NCBI RefSeq assembly: GCF_001010945.1 | Contig: NZ_LBHB01000001.1 | Location: forward strand, 1 to 64,000 | Direction of reading: 5' to 3' | DNA: 64,000 bases | Source of the DNA: Aurantiacibacter luteus | Lineage (GTDB): Bacteria; Pseudomonadota; Alphaproteobacteria; Sphingomonadales; Sphingomonadaceae | In this document: positions 51,788 to 62,035 of the stretch, piece by piece | Layout of the letters: each line of letters starts with the position of its first letter | Position numbering within the stretch: position 1 is the first letter of the stretch | The notes under the pieces: model-generated | The model's input: the letters and a program-made list of their open reading frames with translations, nothing else | Databases searched by the model: none | Told to the model about the DNA's origin: nothing | Position numbers and translations under genes: made by a program

Positions 51788-53040
51788 GCCGCTCGCCCGT
51801 CTGGCACCCCTTTCACCAGCACGGCCTAGGCGAAGCCATCCCGCTCGTCGAACGGGCCGAGGGCGCGCTGCTCTACACGACGGACGGGCGCGAAGTGGTG
51901 GATGCCATTTCGAGCTGGTGGGTGACAACGCACGGCCACAACCACCCGCGCATCGTCGCCGCCATCCGCGAGCAGGCCGAGAAGCTCGACCAGCTCATCT
52001 TCGCCGGCTGGACCCACCAACCCGCCGAGGAGCTCGCACGTGGGCTGACCACGATCATGCCGCCGGCGCTCGAATACGTGTTCTTCTCCGACAGCGGCTC
52101 CACCGCGGTGGAGGTGGCGCTCAAGATGGCGCTGGGCTTCTGGGCCAACCGGGGCGAGCCGCGCTACCGCATCCTCGTCCTCGAGCACAGTTATCACGGC
52201 GACACCATCGGCGCGATGAGCGTGGGCGCGCGCGGCGTGTTCAACAGCGCCTATGCCCCGCTGCTGTTCGACGTCGAGACCGTGCCCTTTCCCGCCGCCG
52301 GGGCCGAGCAGGCCACGCTCGACGCGCTGGAGGCGGCCTGCGCATCGGGCGATGCCGCCGCCTTCATCGTCGAGCCGCTGCTACTCGGCGCGGGCGGGAT
52401 GCTCGTCTATTCGCCCGAGATCCTGCGCGAAATGCGCGACATCTGCGCCCGCCACGGCGTCCTTTTCATCGCCGACGAGGTGATGACCGCATGGGGCCGC
52501 ACCGGCACGCTGCTGGCCTGCGAGCAGGCGGGGGTAGTTCCGGACCTATTGTGCCTCGCCAAGGGGCTGACGGGCGGTTCAATGCCGCTCGCGGTGACCA
52601 TGGCGAGCGCCGCTATCTACGACGCGCATTACTCGCACGACCGTTCGAAGATGTTCTTTCACTCCTCCAGCTTCACCGCCAACCCCATCGCCTGCGCCGC
52701 CGCCAACGCCAACCTGGCGATCTGGCGGGAGGATCCGGTGCTGGAGCGGGTCGCCGCACTCGCCGCGCGCGAGGCGGAAGGGTTCGGCGCGCTCGCCGCG
52801 AAGCATGGCCTTGCCAACCTGCGCCAGTGCGGCAGCGTGGTCGCCGCCGAGGTGCCGGTGGCCGACGCGGGCTACCTCGCCGAACTCGGCCCGCGGCTGC
52901 GCGAGGGTTTCTACGCGCGCGACGTGCTGCTGCGCCCGCTCGGCAACACGATCTACCTCATGCCGCCCTACGCCATCACCGAGGAACAGCTGGGCCGCGT
53001 CTTCACCGCCATCGACGAGGTGCTGTCCGAAGTGCTCTAG
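51784..53040 (+). CDS. bioA: Adenosylmethionine-8-amino-7-oxononanoate aminotransferase
   Basis: This 418-residue class III aminotransferase contains VWHPFHQHG at the start, SSWWVTTHGHNHP, FFSDSGSTAVEVALKMA, FIADEVMTAWGRTG, and LCLAKGLTGGSMPLAV with the PLP lysine. It makes 7,8-diaminopelargonate using S-adenosylmethionine as amino donor. The GTG start overlaps the bioD stop. It ends the biotin operon and shares a CTAG with the convergent maiA gene. Confidence 0.95.
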   Translation: MSRSPVWHPFHQHGLGEAIPLVERAEGALLYTTDGREVVDAISSWWVTTHGHNHPRIVAAIREQAEKLDQLIFAGWTHQPAEELARGLTTIMPPALEYVFFSDSGSTAVEVALKMALGFWANRGEPRYRILVLEHSYHGDTIGAMSVGARGVFNSAYAPLLFDVETVPFPAAGAEQATLDALEAACASGDAAAFIVEPLLLGAGGMLVYSPEILREMRDICARHGVLFIADEVMTAWGRTGTLLACEQAGVVPDLLCLAKGLTGGSMPLAVTMASAAIYDAHYSHDRSKMFFHSSSFTANPIACAAANANLAIWREDPVLERVAALAAREAEGFGALAAKHGLANLRQCGSVVAAEVPVADAGYLAELGPRLREGFYARDVLLRPLGNTIYLMPPYAITEEQLGRVFTAIDEVLSEVL

Positions 53041-53669
53041 CCCGCGTCCGGCTGATTGTCGGGATGCGCGCGCTGGAACTCCGGCAGGGCGAGACAGGCC
53101 GCCTCGATCCGCGTAATGCGCGGGCTGGCGGAGAGGTCGTAATCGAACCGCCGCGCGTTGTAGAGCTGCGGCACCAGCACGCATTCGAACAGGCCCGGCG
53201 CGTCGAACAGGAAGTCGCCGGTACCCTGCCGCTCCAGCATCGTCTCCAGCGGGCGGAGGACGGTGCCGAGCCAATGGCGGTACCAGGTGTCGACCTCGTC
53301 CTGCTCGTGGCCCAGCGGGTCCTTCAGGTACTTCAGCACCTTCAGGTTCAGCGGCGCGTGGAGTTCGGTGGCGATGGCATAGGTCAGTTCGCGCGCGGTG
53401 TAGCGCTGTTCGAGGTCGGCGGGGAGCAGGGGCCGCTCGGGATAGCGCTCGTCGAGCCACTCGATGATCGCCATGCTCTGCGCCCGGTCGCGGCCGTCCG
53501 CCTCCAGCATGGGCACACCGCCGAAGGGATTGCGCGCCGTGAACTCGGGCGCCTTCTGCCGCCCTTCCACGAGGCTGACGGGCGACTGTTCGTAGGCCAG
53601 CCCCTTCACCTCCAGCGCGCACCTCAGGCGATAGCTCGTGCTACTGCGCCAATATCCGTAAAGCTTCAT
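53037..53669 (-). CDS. maiA: Maleylacetoacetate isomerase (zeta-class glutathione S-transferase)
   Basis: This 210-residue protein has the zeta-class GST signature SSTSYRLRCALEVKG in its thioredoxin-like N-terminus, FGGVPMLEADG, and a helical C-terminal domain with LYNARRFDYDL. It isomerises maleylacetoacetate to fumarylacetoacetate using glutathione, between the hmgA and fahA steps. The ATG at 53669 starts the conserved MKLYGYWRS; a longer upstream frame is not supported. It is divergent from hmgA, with 101 bases between. Confidence 0.92.
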   Translation of the reverse strand: MKLYGYWRSSTSYRLRCALEVKGLAYEQSPVSLVEGRQKAPEFTARNPFGGVPMLEADGRDRAQSMAIIEWLDERYPERPLLPADLEQRYTARELTYAIATELHAPLNLKVLKYLKDPLGHEQDEVDTWYRHWLGTVLRPLETMLERQGTGDFLFDAPGLFECVLVPQLYNARRFDYDLSASPRITRIEAACLALPEFQRAHPDNQPDAG

Positions 53670-53737
53670 CGGACCCTCCCGCGCCCCCGTTCGTTCCCCC
53701 CGTAAGACCATTGCGAGAGAGGGGCAATTGCGCCATT

Positions 53738-53755
53738 GAACCGGCAACCGGTTTC
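53738..53755. promoter_or_regulatory. Inverted-repeat element between maiA and hmgA
   Basis: GAACCGGCAACCGGTTTC contains the 8-bp palindrome AACCGGTT and an overlapping imperfect repeat of ACCGG, just upstream of the hmgA start. It may be a regulator site or ribosome-binding region of hmgA. No regulator gene lies alongside. Confidence 0.3.
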
Positions 53756-53770
53756 AGGCGAGACTAAATC

Positions 53771-55051
53771 ATGCGCTACCAGACGGGCTTCCTCAATCAT
53801 TTCGCCAGCGAAGCGGTGGCTGGCGCGCTGCCCGAGGGGCGTAACTCGCCGCAGCGTCCGGCCTTCGGCCTCTATGCCGAGCAGTTCAGCACCACCGCCT
53901 TTACCGCCCCGCGCGTGGAGAACCGTCGGAGCTGGCTTTACCGCATGCGCCCGACGACCGAGCACGGCCGCTTCGAACCCTACGCCGGCAATCCCCGCCT
54001 TGCCGCGCCCGTTGGCGCGCATACCACGCCCAACCGCCTGCGCTGGGACGCGCTGCCAATGCCCGAAGGCGAGGTGGATTTCGTCGACGGGCTCGTGACC
54101 TATGGCGGTAACGGCTCGCCCGAGGCCGGCGGCATAAACGTCCACCTCTATGCCGCCAGCAGGGGGATGGATGCGCGCGCGTTCCAGAACAGCGACGGCG
54201 AAATGCTGATCGTGCCGCAGCAAGGCGCGCTTCTGGTCGCGACCGAGCTTGGCCGCATGGAGGTGCCGCCGGGACACATGGCGCTGGTCCCGCGGGGGAT
54301 GCGTTTTCGGGTCGAACTGCGGGATGGCGCGGCGCGCGGCTATGTCTGCGAGAACATGGGCGCGCCCTTCCGCTTGCCCGACCTCGGTCCGATCGGCTCC
54401 AACGGCCTCGCCAACCCGCGCGATTTCGAAACGCCCGTCGCCTGGTTGGAGGACCGCGACGAGGACTTCGAGATCGTCCAGAAGTTCGCCGGCAGGTTGT
54501 GGGCGACCACAATCAACCGCTCCCCCTTCGACGTCGTCGCCTGGCACGGCAATAGCGCGCCCTGCCGCTATGACCTGTCGCGCTTCAACACCATCGGCAC
54601 GGTCAGCTTCGACCATCCCGATCCGTCCATCTTCACCGTCCTCACCAGCCCCAGCGACTTGGCCGGCACCGCCAACTGCGACTTCGTGATCTTCCCCCCG
54701 CGCTGGATGGTGGGCGAGGACACGTTCCGTCCGCCGTGGTTCCACCGCAACGTGATGAGCGAGTTCATGGGCCTGATCCTTGGTGAGTACGACGCCAAGG
54801 AAGGCGGCGGCTTCGTGCCGGGCGGGGCGAGCCTGCACAACCAGTTCAACGGCCACGGCCCGGATGTCGAGAGCACCCGCCGCGCCACCGAGGCAGAGCT
54901 GCAACCGCACAAGATCACCGATACGCTCGCCTTCATGTTCGAGAGCCGCAGCGTCATCCACCCCACCGAATTCGCGATGCGCGGCGGACTGCTCCAGTCC
55001 GACTACGACGAGTGCTGGCGCGGATTCCCCAAAGCGAGACTGCCACAATGA
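53771..55051 (+). CDS. hmgA: Homogentisate 1,2-dioxygenase
   Basis: This 426-residue cupin-like enzyme starts [13 protein letters not shown] and contains the iron ligands His325 and Glu331 ([10 protein letters not shown]) and His362 (GHGPD). The spacing matches the human enzyme within one residue. It opens the ring of homogentisate to maleylacetoacetate in tyrosine and phenylalanine breakdown. Its stop overlaps the fahA start by ATGA. maiA lies divergently next to it. Confidence 0.96.
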   Translation: MRYQTGFLNHFASEAVAGALPEGRNSPQRPAFGLYAEQFSTTAFTAPRVENRRSWLYRMRPTTEHGRFEPYAGNPRLAAPVGAHTTPNRLRWDALPMPEGEVDFVDGLVTYGGNGSPEAGGINVHLYAASRGMDARAFQNSDGEMLIVPQQGALLVATELGRMEVPPGHMALVPRGMRFRVELRDGAARGYVCENMGAPFRLPDLGPIGSNGLANPRDFETPVAWLEDRDEDFEIVQKFAGRLWATTINRSPFDVVAWHGNSAPCRYDLSRFNTIGTVSFDHPDPSIFTVLTSPSDLAGTANCDFVIFPPRWMVGEDTFRPPWFHRNVMSEFMGLILGEYDAKEGGGFVPGGASLHNQFNGHGPDVESTRRATEAELQPHKITDTLAFMFESRSVIHPTEFAMRGGLLQSDYDECWRGFPKARLPQ

Positions 55052-56337
55052 CCGCCACGACCGATTTCACCCACGATCCCGCCGCGAAGAGCTGGGTCAG
55101 CGGGGCCGCTGACCATCCCGATTTCCCGGTGCAGAACCTGCCGCTGGCGATTTTCTCCACCGACGACGGGCGCATCCGCGGTGGCGTGGCGATCGGCGAC
55201 TATATCCTCTGTCTGCCTGCCAGCGCCGAACTGCTAACCGGCGAGGCGCGCAAGGCGGCGGAAGCAGCCGATGCGCTGCACCTCAACGCCATGTTCGCCA
55301 TGGGCCCCGCCGTCGTCACCGAACTGCGCCACCAGCTGTTCCGCCTGCTGACCGATACCTCGCGGCAAGCGGAGTTGGAAAAGCACCTGCACAGGGACGA
55401 CGTGACCGGCCTCCATGTGCCCTTCCACGTCGGCGACTACACCGATTTTTATACCGGCATCCACCATGCCGAGAACATCGGCAGCCTGTTCCGCCCGGAC
55501 AACCCGCTGCTGCCGAACTACAAGTACGTGCCCATCGGCTACCACGGGCGCTCGAGCTCGATCCGTGTCTCGCCGGCGCAAGTGAAGCGGCCCAGCGGCC
55601 AGACCAAGGCGCCCGATGCCGAGGCGCCTAGCTTCGGTCCGTCGAAGCGGCTCGACTACGAGCTGGAGATGGCGATCTGGATCGGGCAGGGCAACGACCT
55701 CGGCGAGCCGATCCCGGTAGGCGAGGCGGAGAGCCACATCGCCGGTATCTCGATCCTCAACGACTGGTCGGCGCGCGACATCCAGGCATGGGAATACCAG
55801 CCGCTCGGGCCCTTCCTGGCCAAGAATTTCCATTCGACCGTCAGCCCGTGGGTGGTGACGCTCGACGCGCTCGCGCCCTTCCGCTCTGCCCAGCCCGCGC
55901 GGCCCGAGGGCGATCCCGCGCCGATGGATTACCTCGCGCACGATACCAGCGCGGCCGCCTTCGACGTGCAGATGGAGGTCTTTCTCTCGACCGCGAAAAT
56001 GCGCGCTGGCGGCGATGCCCCGCACCGCCTCTCCACCGGTCCGATGACGGCCATGTACTGGACCGCCGCGCAGCTGGTGGCGCACCATTCGGTCGGCGGG
56101 TGCAACATGCAGACCGGCGACCTGCTCGGCACCGGTACGCTCAGCAGCGGCGAGGACGGGGGCGAGGGCAGCCTCATCGAGCTGACGCGGGGCGGCAAGC
56201 AGGCCATCGCGCTCCCGAACGGCGAGACGCGCACCTTCCTCGAGGACGGCGACGAGGTCATTATCCGCGCCTACGCCGAGCGCGAAGGCCAGCCCAGAAT
56301 CGGGCTTGGCGAATGCCGGGGCACCGTGGTCGGCTAG
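55048..56337 (+). CDS. fahA: Fumarylacetoacetase
   Basis: This 429-residue hydrolase has the FAH-family stretches [27 protein letters not shown] and [20 protein letters not shown], with the metal-binding Glu/Asp positions in place. It splits fumarylacetoacetate into fumarate and acetoacetate, the last step of homogentisate degradation. The ATG overlaps the hmgA stop. The two-domain arrangement (SH3-like N-terminus, mixed-sheet C-terminus) and length are normal. Confidence 0.95.
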   Translation: MTATTDFTHDPAAKSWVSGAADHPDFPVQNLPLAIFSTDDGRIRGGVAIGDYILCLPASAELLTGEARKAAEAADALHLNAMFAMGPAVVTELRHQLFRLLTDTSRQAELEKHLHRDDVTGLHVPFHVGDYTDFYTGIHHAENIGSLFRPDNPLLPNYKYVPIGYHGRSSSIRVSPAQVKRPSGQTKAPDAEAPSFGPSKRLDYELEMAIWIGQGNDLGEPIPVGEAESHIAGISILNDWSARDIQAWEYQPLGPFLAKNFHSTVSPWVVTLDALAPFRSAQPARPEGDPAPMDYLAHDTSAAAFDVQMEVFLSTAKMRAGGDAPHRLSTGPMTAMYWTAAQLVAHHSVGGCNMQTGDLLGTGTLSSGEDGGEGSLIELTRGGKQAIALPNGETRTFLEDGDEVIIRAYAEREGQPRIGLGECRGTVVG

Positions 56338-56436
56338 TCCACCGCAGGGCAAAGCCCGGCTTGGCCCGCCCCAAGACACGCCCGCATTGCGCCGCGCCGC
56401 TCGCTTCCCATCTCCCATGGCAAAGGAGACAATGCG

Positions 56437-57132
56437 ATGATCGAGGTCCGCAAGTTCGATAGCCTGGGCAAGGCCAACCACGGCTGGCTCGATGCCAATT
56501 TCCACTTCTCGTTCGCCGGCTATCATGATCCGGCCCGGGTGCACTGGGGCAAGCTGCGCGTCTGGAACGACGACATCATCGCTGCCAAGAGCGGCTTTCC
56601 GCCGCATCCACACAGCGACATGGAAATCATCACCTACGTTCGGAAGGGCGCGATCACGCACAAGGATTCGCTCGGCAACACCGGCCGCACCGAAGCGGGC
56701 GACGTGCAGGTGATGAGCGCGGGTACCGGCATAACCCACGCCGAATACAACGTGGACGACGAGGAGACTCACTCCTTCCAGCTGTGGATCCTGCCCGATC
56801 GCGGCGGCCACCAGCCGAGTTGGGGCACCAAGACTTTTCCCAAGGACGGGCGCGCGGGGAAGTTCGACGTGCTCGCCAGCGGACGCGAGGAGGATGCGGA
56901 TGCGCTCAGGATCAACGCCGACGCGCGCGTGCTGGGCGCCACCATCGCCGCGGGCGAGACGGTGGAATACGACCTTGGCGGCCGTCACGGCTATCTCGTC
57001 CCCGCGACCGGTAGCGTCGAGATCGAGGGTGAGGTCGCCGAGGCGCGCGACGGCGTGGCCGTGAGCGAGGTTGCGACCCTGCGGGTGACGGCGCTCAAGG
57101 ATGCCGAAGTGGTGCTCGTCGATACTTCCTGA
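56437..57132 (+). CDS. Pirin-family cupin protein
   Basis: This 231-residue bicupin has the pirin metal motif PHPHSDMEIITYV, SAGTGITHAEYN with another His and Glu, and HSFQLWILP. Some pirins are quercetin 2,3-dioxygenases; others have regulatory roles. The substrate here is unknown. The ATG follows AAAGGAG. It is 99 bases from fahA and ends four bases before the convergent permease gene, so it may be transcribed with the tyrosine genes or alone. Confidence 0.88.
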   Translation: MIEVRKFDSLGKANHGWLDANFHFSFAGYHDPARVHWGKLRVWNDDIIAAKSGFPPHPHSDMEIITYVRKGAITHKDSLGNTGRTEAGDVQVMSAGTGITHAEYNVDDEETHSFQLWILPDRGGHQPSWGTKTFPKDGRAGKFDVLASGREEDADALRINADARVLGATIAAGETVEYDLGGRHGYLVPATGSVEIEGEVAEARDGVAVSEVATLRVTALKDAEVVLVDTS

Positions 57133-57136
57133 GCGC

Positions 57137-58345
57137 CTACTCGTGCCGCAGCGCGTCGATCGGGTCGAGCTTGCTGGCCCGGTGCGCCGGGTAATAGCCG
57201 AAGGCGATACCCATCACCGCGCTGAACACGAATGCGACGATGTTGAGCATGGGGTTGAAGAGGAACGGCAGGTCGATGGCGCCCGCCAGCGCGATCGACA
57301 GGCCGAGCGCCAGCAGGATGCCGATCAGGCCGCCGAAGCAGCACAGCACCACGGCCTCTGTCAGGAATTGCAACCGCACCTCGCGCGCCAGGGCGCCGAT
57401 CGCGAGGCGGATGCCGATTTCGCGGGTGCGCTCGGTCACGCTGACGAGCATGATGTTCATGATGCCGATGCCGCCCACCAAGAGGCTGATGGCGGCGATC
57501 ATGCTGACCACGGCGGTCATCGCGCCGGTCACCTGGTTGACGGTATCGTTGATCTCGCCGGTATCGATGATGTTGAAGTTGTTGTTCTCGCCATCCTGGA
57601 TCAGGCGACGTTCGCGCATCAGGGAGAGAAGCTGCGCCTGGATCGAGATGGGGGTGTAGGCATCGTCGTACTTGACCACGAAGAATTGCACGTTGGTATT
57701 GCCAAGGAAACGGCGCTGCACGGTCTTCAAGGGCATGAAGACGATGTCGTTGGCATCGTTGCCGCCGCCGATGGCGCTCGAACGTTCGTCGATCACGCCG
57801 ACCACGCGGCACGAGACGTTGCCGATCCGCATCTCCTCGCCGAGCACCGCGTCCTCGACGAAGATCTCCTCGACGATCTTGGGGCCGAGGATGCACACGG
57901 CATCGCCGCGCGCGACCTCTGCATCGGAGAAGCCGCGGCCCTCGACAACGTCGATGGACTGGGCGGAGAAGAATTCCGGGTCGCCGCCCTGCACGCTGGT
58001 CTGCCAGTCCTGCCCGTTGTGGAAGGCTCGCGCTGAGGACGTGACCGAGCCCGCCGCATCGGTGACGCCGGGAATCTGCCGCTCCACCGCGCGCACGTCT
58101 GCGTCGTCGAACGGCGGGGGCGGGCGGTCGGGCTCGTTCGACTGCGGAAAGACGATGAAGACGTTGGAGCCGAGACCGGAGATGTCCTCCTGCACGTCGG
58201 CGGTCAGGCCCTGGCCCAGCGTCACCATGGTGATGACCGCGGCGACGCCGATGATGATGCCGAGCGTGGTGAGGAAGCTCCTGAGCAGGTGCCGCCGGAT
58301 CTCGCGAAAGGCGAGCAGCATGGTCGCGCCGAGCATCCCGAACAT
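57137..58345 (-). CDS. MacB-type ABC transporter permease
   Basis: This 402-residue protein has an N-terminal membrane helix (LLRSFLTTLGIIIGVAAVITMV), a large periplasmic MacB_PCD domain (about 45-260) and three C-terminal helices including SLLVGGIGIMNIMLVSVTER, as usual for FtsX/MacB permeases. It works with the ATPase encoded just upstream, the MacA-type adaptor and the NodT-type channel as a tripartite efflux pump. Its start coincides by one base with the ATPase stop. It is last in the operon. Confidence 0.92.
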   Translation of the reverse strand: MFGMLGATMLLAFREIRRHLLRSFLTTLGIIIGVAAVITMVTLGQGLTADVQEDISGLGSNVFIVFPQSNEPDRPPPPFDDADVRAVERQIPGVTDAAGSVTSSARAFHNGQDWQTSVQGGDPEFFSAQSIDVVEGRGFSDAEVARGDAVCILGPKIVEEIFVEDAVLGEEMRIGNVSCRVVGVIDERSSAIGGGNDANDIVFMPLKTVQRRFLGNTNVQFFVVKYDDAYTPISIQAQLLSLMRERRLIQDGENNNFNIIDTGEINDTVNQVTGAMTAVVSMIAAISLLVGGIGIMNIMLVSVTERTREIGIRLAIGALAREVRLQFLTEAVVLCCFGGLIGILLALGLSIALAGAIDLPFLFNPMLNIVAFVFSAVMGIAFGYYPAHRASKLDPIDALRHE

Positions 58346-59124
58346 CAGCGTGTCCCCTTTGACGTTTCGGCAAGCGGCGCGCCCGAAAGGTGACCGCGCT
58401 CGATCCGTTCGACCAGACCGTCGCGGAAATGCACGATGGTCTTGGCGTATTCAGCCATCTCGCTCTCGTGTGTCACCATCAGCACCGTGATCCCCTCTTC
58501 GTTGAGGCGGGTGAGCAGCTGCATGATCTCCACGCTGCGCTCGGTATCGAGGTTGCCGGTCGGCTCGTCCGCCAGCAGCACGTCGGGCTCGGTGACGAGG
58601 GCGCGGGCAATGGCGACGCGCTGCTGCTGGCCGCCGGAGAGCTCGGCGGGCGTGTGGTCGGCCCAGGGCAGCAGGCCGACCTGGTCGAGCGCGCGCTCGG
58701 CGGCGGCACGACGCGCCTTCTTGGGCTCGCCCCGGTAGAGCAGCGGCAACTCCACATTCTCCAGTGCGGTGGTGCGCGCCAGCAGGTTGAAGCCCTGGAA
58801 TACGAAGCCGAGATAGCGTCGGCGCAGGAGGCTGCGCTGGTCGCGATTAAGCGCCTGCACCTCGACCCCGCGGAAGCGGAAGACGCCGCCGGTCGGCACG
58901 TCGAGGCAACCGAGGATGTTCATCGTGGTGGACTTGCCCGAGCCCGACGGCCCCATGACGGCGACGAAATCGCCGCGGTCGATGGTGAGGTCCACGCCCT
59001 TCAGCGCCTTGAATGCCGCTTCGCCCGTGCCGAAGACCTTGGTGATGCCTTCGAGCTGGATCAGCGGCTCGCCGGCGCCTGCAGGGCCTGGGCGCATGTC
59101 GCCGGAGAGGGGCTGGCTGGCCAC
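58345..59124 (-). CDS. MacB-type ABC transporter ATP-binding subunit
   Basis: This 259-residue ATPase has Walker A GPSGSGKST, Q-loop FVFQGFNLL, signature LSGGQQQRVAIARAL and Walker B VLLADEPTGNLD, the LolD/MacB form. The GTG at 59124 is chosen for the GGGGCGGG site; ATG at 59097 is an alternative that drops nine residues. In E. coli, MacB has this domain fused to the permease; here they are two genes. It lies nine bases from the adaptor stop. Confidence 0.92.
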   Translation of the reverse strand: MASQPLSGDMRPGPAGAGEPLIQLEGITKVFGTGEAAFKALKGVDLTIDRGDFVAVMGPSGSGKSTTMNILGCLDVPTGGVFRFRGVEVQALNRDQRSLLRRRYLGFVFQGFNLLARTTALENVELPLLYRGEPKKARRAAAERALDQVGLLPWADHTPAELSGGQQQRVAIARALVTEPDVLLADEPTGNLDTERSVEIMQLLTRLNEEGITVLMVTHESEMAEYAKTIVHFRDGLVERIERGHLSGAPLAETSKGTR

Positions 59125-59132
59125 GCCCGCCC

Positions 59133-60449
59133 CTAGTCCGCGCCCGCGCCGACGCCGGTGACGACCTTCATGCCCGGCCCCAGCTCGTCCGAGCGGACCA
59201 CGGTCATGCGCCCGTCGCTCTGCCCGGTGACGACCTCGATGGCGCGAAGCGTGCCGTCTTCCTCGACCACGTGAACACGCTGGCGGCTGCCGACGCCGAT
59301 AGTGGCCTCGTTCTCCTCCTCGATGCCGAAGTTCTGCGGTCCGAACATGCCGCCGGCCTCCTCTTCGGCTTCGGGCTCGAAGCGCAGCGCTGCGTTGGGG
59401 ACCAGCATGGCGCGCCCGGTGCTTTGCGTGGCGATGGTGGCGGTGGCGGTCATGCCAGGGCGCAGCAGCCCCTCGGAATTGGCGACAGTGAGCCGCGCCT
59501 CGTAGCTGACGACCTGCTGGCTGGCCTGCTGTTGCTGCTGCTGGCCGAGCGCCGTGGTGTTCGAGCCGAGATCGACGCGGTCCACTGTCGCGGGGAAGCG
59601 GCGACCGGGATAGGCATCGACGGTAAAGGTCGCGCGCTGGCCGGGATCCACCTGGCCCACGTCCGCCTCGTCCAGATCGACGCGCAGCTGCATGGTGGAG
59701 AGGTTCTCGGCGATGACGAACAGCGTCGGCGTGTTGAAGCTGGCGGCCACGGTCTGCCCCGGCTCCACCTGCCGCGCCAGCACCACGCCCGAGACCGGCG
59801 AGCGCACCACGGCGCGGTTGCGGTTGGTCTGCGCGGTGGAGAGCTGCGCCTCGGAGGAGACGACCTCGGCCCGCGCGGCGGCGACGGTGGCCTGCCCGCG
59901 CCTGACGGCCGCCTCGGCCTGCTCCATCTCGGCCTGCGCCGGCACGCGCCCACCCGACAGGCGTTGCACGTCCTGCAGGCGGCGCAGCTGCGCGGTGTCG
60001 GCATCCAGCGTCGCCTGCGCCTGCGCCACCCGCGCCCGCGCGGCGTTGAGGTTGGCGCGGCCCTGCACGATCTGATCGTCGATGACATCGGTGTTGATGA
60101 TCGCCAGCACCTGCCCGCGCGCGACCTGGTCGTTCACGTCGACGAGGATGCGGTCGATCTTGCCCGAGACCTCGGAGCCGACCTCGACCTGGTTGACGGG
60201 GCGCAAGGCACCGGTGGCGGTCACCGTCAGGTCGAGGCTGCGCTGCTCCACCGCGGCGGTAATGTATTCGGGCGGCGGCGGCTCGCGAAAGCAGGTGGAG
60301 ATGCCAAGCGCCAGCAGCACCAGCAGGACGAGCCCGATCCACACGCGCTTCCTCTTGTACCACTTCTTCGGCCCACCGGCGTCGAGATAGGTCTCGATAT
60401 CGGTGTCGCCATCGGGCGAGGTGGTGCTGGTCGTGATGGTCTCGCTCAT
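59133..60449 (-). CDS. MacA-type periplasmic adaptor subunit of the efflux pump
   Basis: This 438-residue protein has a short cytoplasmic tail, one membrane helix (about 35-51), the lipoyl half-motif GSEVSGKIDRILVDVNDQVARGQVLA, written here as its two halves GSEVSGKID and NDQVARGQVLA, a coiled-coil hairpin (about 120-200) and a beta-barrel. A Gln-rich run (residues around 305) interrupts the barrel. It links the ATPase/permease and outer-membrane channel. The start overlaps the channel gene's stop by ATGA. Confidence 0.92.
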   Translation of the reverse strand: MSETITTSTTSPDGDTDIETYLDAGGPKKWYKRKRVWIGLVLLVLLALGISTCFREPPPPEYITAAVEQRSLDLTVTATGALRPVNQVEVGSEVSGKIDRILVDVNDQVARGQVLAIINTDVIDDQIVQGRANLNAARARVAQAQATLDADTAQLRRLQDVQRLSGGRVPAQAEMEQAEAAVRRGQATVAAARAEVVSSEAQLSTAQTNRNRAVVRSPVSGVVLARQVEPGQTVAASFNTPTLFVIAENLSTMQLRVDLDEADVGQVDPGQRATFTVDAYPGRRFPATVDRVDLGSNTTALGQQQQQQASQQVVSYEARLTVANSEGLLRPGMTATATIATQSTGRAMLVPNAALRFEPEAEEEAGGMFGPQNFGIEEENEATIGVGSRQRVHVVEEDGTLRAIEVVTGQSDGRMTVVRSDELGPGMKVVTGVGAGAD

Positions 60450-61939
60450 TGCGCGGTCCTGTCGAAGCTGTCCCCGTCGCGGCGGTCGCGTGCCATGAGG
60501 GGGAGGGGATAGTCGTAGGCGGCCATGTCCCAGCCGCCGCCCAGCGCCTGCGTCAGCCGCACGAAGGCGAGCGCGCGATCCGCCTTGGCGGCCACCAGCG
60601 AGTTGCGCGCCGAGAGCAGCTCGTTCTCGCTGGTCAGCAGGTTGCGGAAATCGGTCAGCCCGGCCTCGTACGAACTGCGCGCGAGCAAGACCGAGTTGCT
60701 GGCCGCATCGACGCCTTCCTCACTCAGTGCTACCCGTTCATCGGCGGTGCGCTGGTCCACGGCCGCGCTTTCGACATCTTCCAGCGCGCCGAGGATGGTC
60801 TGCTCCCACTGGGCGAGCGAGCCGCGCGCCGCGGCCTCGGCGCTGTCGACCTGCGCGCGGGTGCGCCCACCGTCGAAGATCAGCTGGCTCACGCCCGCGA
60901 ACAAATTGCCGGCGATGAAGTCGAACACGTTGCCGAGGCTTGCCTGGCCCGTCCCGATCGAGCCGGAAAGGCGCGCCAGCGGCAGAAGTTGCGCGCGGGC
61001 GACGCCGATGCGCGAGCTGCTGGCGAGAAGGTTCGCCTCGGCCGCGCGCACGTCGGGGCGGCGGAAGAGGACTTCGGCGGGCGCCTCGAAACCTGCAAGG
61101 AGCGGCGGTTCGGGCACAGGGGCGGGATCGGTTGTCAGCGCCTCCAGCACGCGGCCGGGCGGCTCGCCGATCAGCGTGGAGATGGCATTGGCCGTTGCGG
61201 TCAGGCTGGATTCCAGCGCGGGAATGGTGGCGGCGGTTTGCGCGCGCTGGGCGCGGGCCTGCTCGACATCCAGACTGGACACGAGGCCGGCCTGATTGCG
61301 CCAGCGGGCAATCTGCAGGTTGTCGTCCTGGTAGGCGAGGGTGGTGCGTGCTATGGCCAGCTGCTCTGCTGCGGCGCGTGCGTTCACGGTGGCGCTGGCG
61401 ACCTGCCCGACGATAAGGCGCTGCAGGTCCGCCAGCGAATAACCCGAGGCGGCGAGGTCACCCTGCGCCGCCGCTACGCCGCCGGAAATCCGCCCGAACA
61501 GGTCGAGTTCCCACTGCGCGTCGGCGCCGACTTGAAACTGCACCCCGTCACGCCCGCGGCTGCCGACATCGCGGTTGATGCCGCCGGTCGCGCCGATGGC
61601 AGGCAGATAACCCGCGCGCGCCTGCACCAGCGAGGCCCGCGCCTGGTCGACCCGCGCGGCACTGACAGCGAGGTCGCGGTTTCCCACGACGGCCTGCTCG
61701 ACGAATTGCGTCAGCAACGGATCGCCGAGCAGGGTCCAGTACCGCGTGAGGTCGGTGGAGATCGGCGCGACATCGGTTTGCGCCCAGTCGGCTGGCACGG
61801 CCACCGTCGGCGCGGCAACTTCGACCGGCGTCGTGGCGCACGCCGAAAGTGCCGCCGCGCAGCCCGTGGCGAGGAGTACCAAGCGAACTCTTCCCCGTCC
61901 CCGCAAGGCTCCCCCGTCCGAAATGCCCTGAATTCTCAC
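60446..61939 (-). CDS. NodT-family outer-membrane efflux lipoprotein
   Basis: This 497-residue protein starts with a lipoprotein signal peptide and lipobox LSAC (Cys about 33), followed by two outer-membrane efflux repeats. Motifs such as YWTLLGDPLLTQFVEQA and VRAAEANLLASSSRIGVARAQ are typical of NodT/OprM-like channels. It probably exports a drug, peptide or lipid with MacA/MacB-type partners. The GTG start is the only sensible start before the signal peptide. It is the first gene of the efflux operon and is divergent from the degenerate HupE gene. Confidence 0.92.
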   Translation of the reverse strand: MRIQGISDGGALRGRGRVRLVLLATGCAAALSACATTPVEVAAPTVAVPADWAQTDVAPISTDLTRYWTLLGDPLLTQFVEQAVVGNRDLAVSAARVDQARASLVQARAGYLPAIGATGGINRDVGSRGRDGVQFQVGADAQWELDLFGRISGGVAAAQGDLAASGYSLADLQRLIVGQVASATVNARAAAEQLAIARTTLAYQDDNLQIARWRNQAGLVSSLDVEQARAQRAQTAATIPALESSLTATANAISTLIGEPPGRVLEALTTDPAPVPEPPLLAGFEAPAEVLFRRPDVRAAEANLLASSSRIGVARAQLLPLARLSGSIGTGQASLGNVFDFIAGNLFAGVSQLIFDGGRTRAQVDSAEAAARGSLAQWEQTILGALEDVESAAVDQRTADERVALSEEGVDAASNSVLLARSSYEAGLTDFRNLLTSENELLSARNSLVAAKADRALAFVRLTQALGGGWDMAAYDYPLPLMARDRRDGDSFDRTAQ

Positions 61940-62035
61940 TACACCCCCATCCCGTCTTTTCCGGCATAGCCAGAGCGGCCACCGGTTCCAACCGCGTCGA
62001 CCCCGCTATAAGCAACCTCGCCGTTCGGAGTTACC

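Noticed and set aside
58345-60363. A single fused adaptor-ATPase gene on the minus strand
   Set aside because: The fused frame is antiparallel in content to the real adaptor frame upstream of 59124. The adaptor is encoded in another frame and stops at 59133, so there are two genes.
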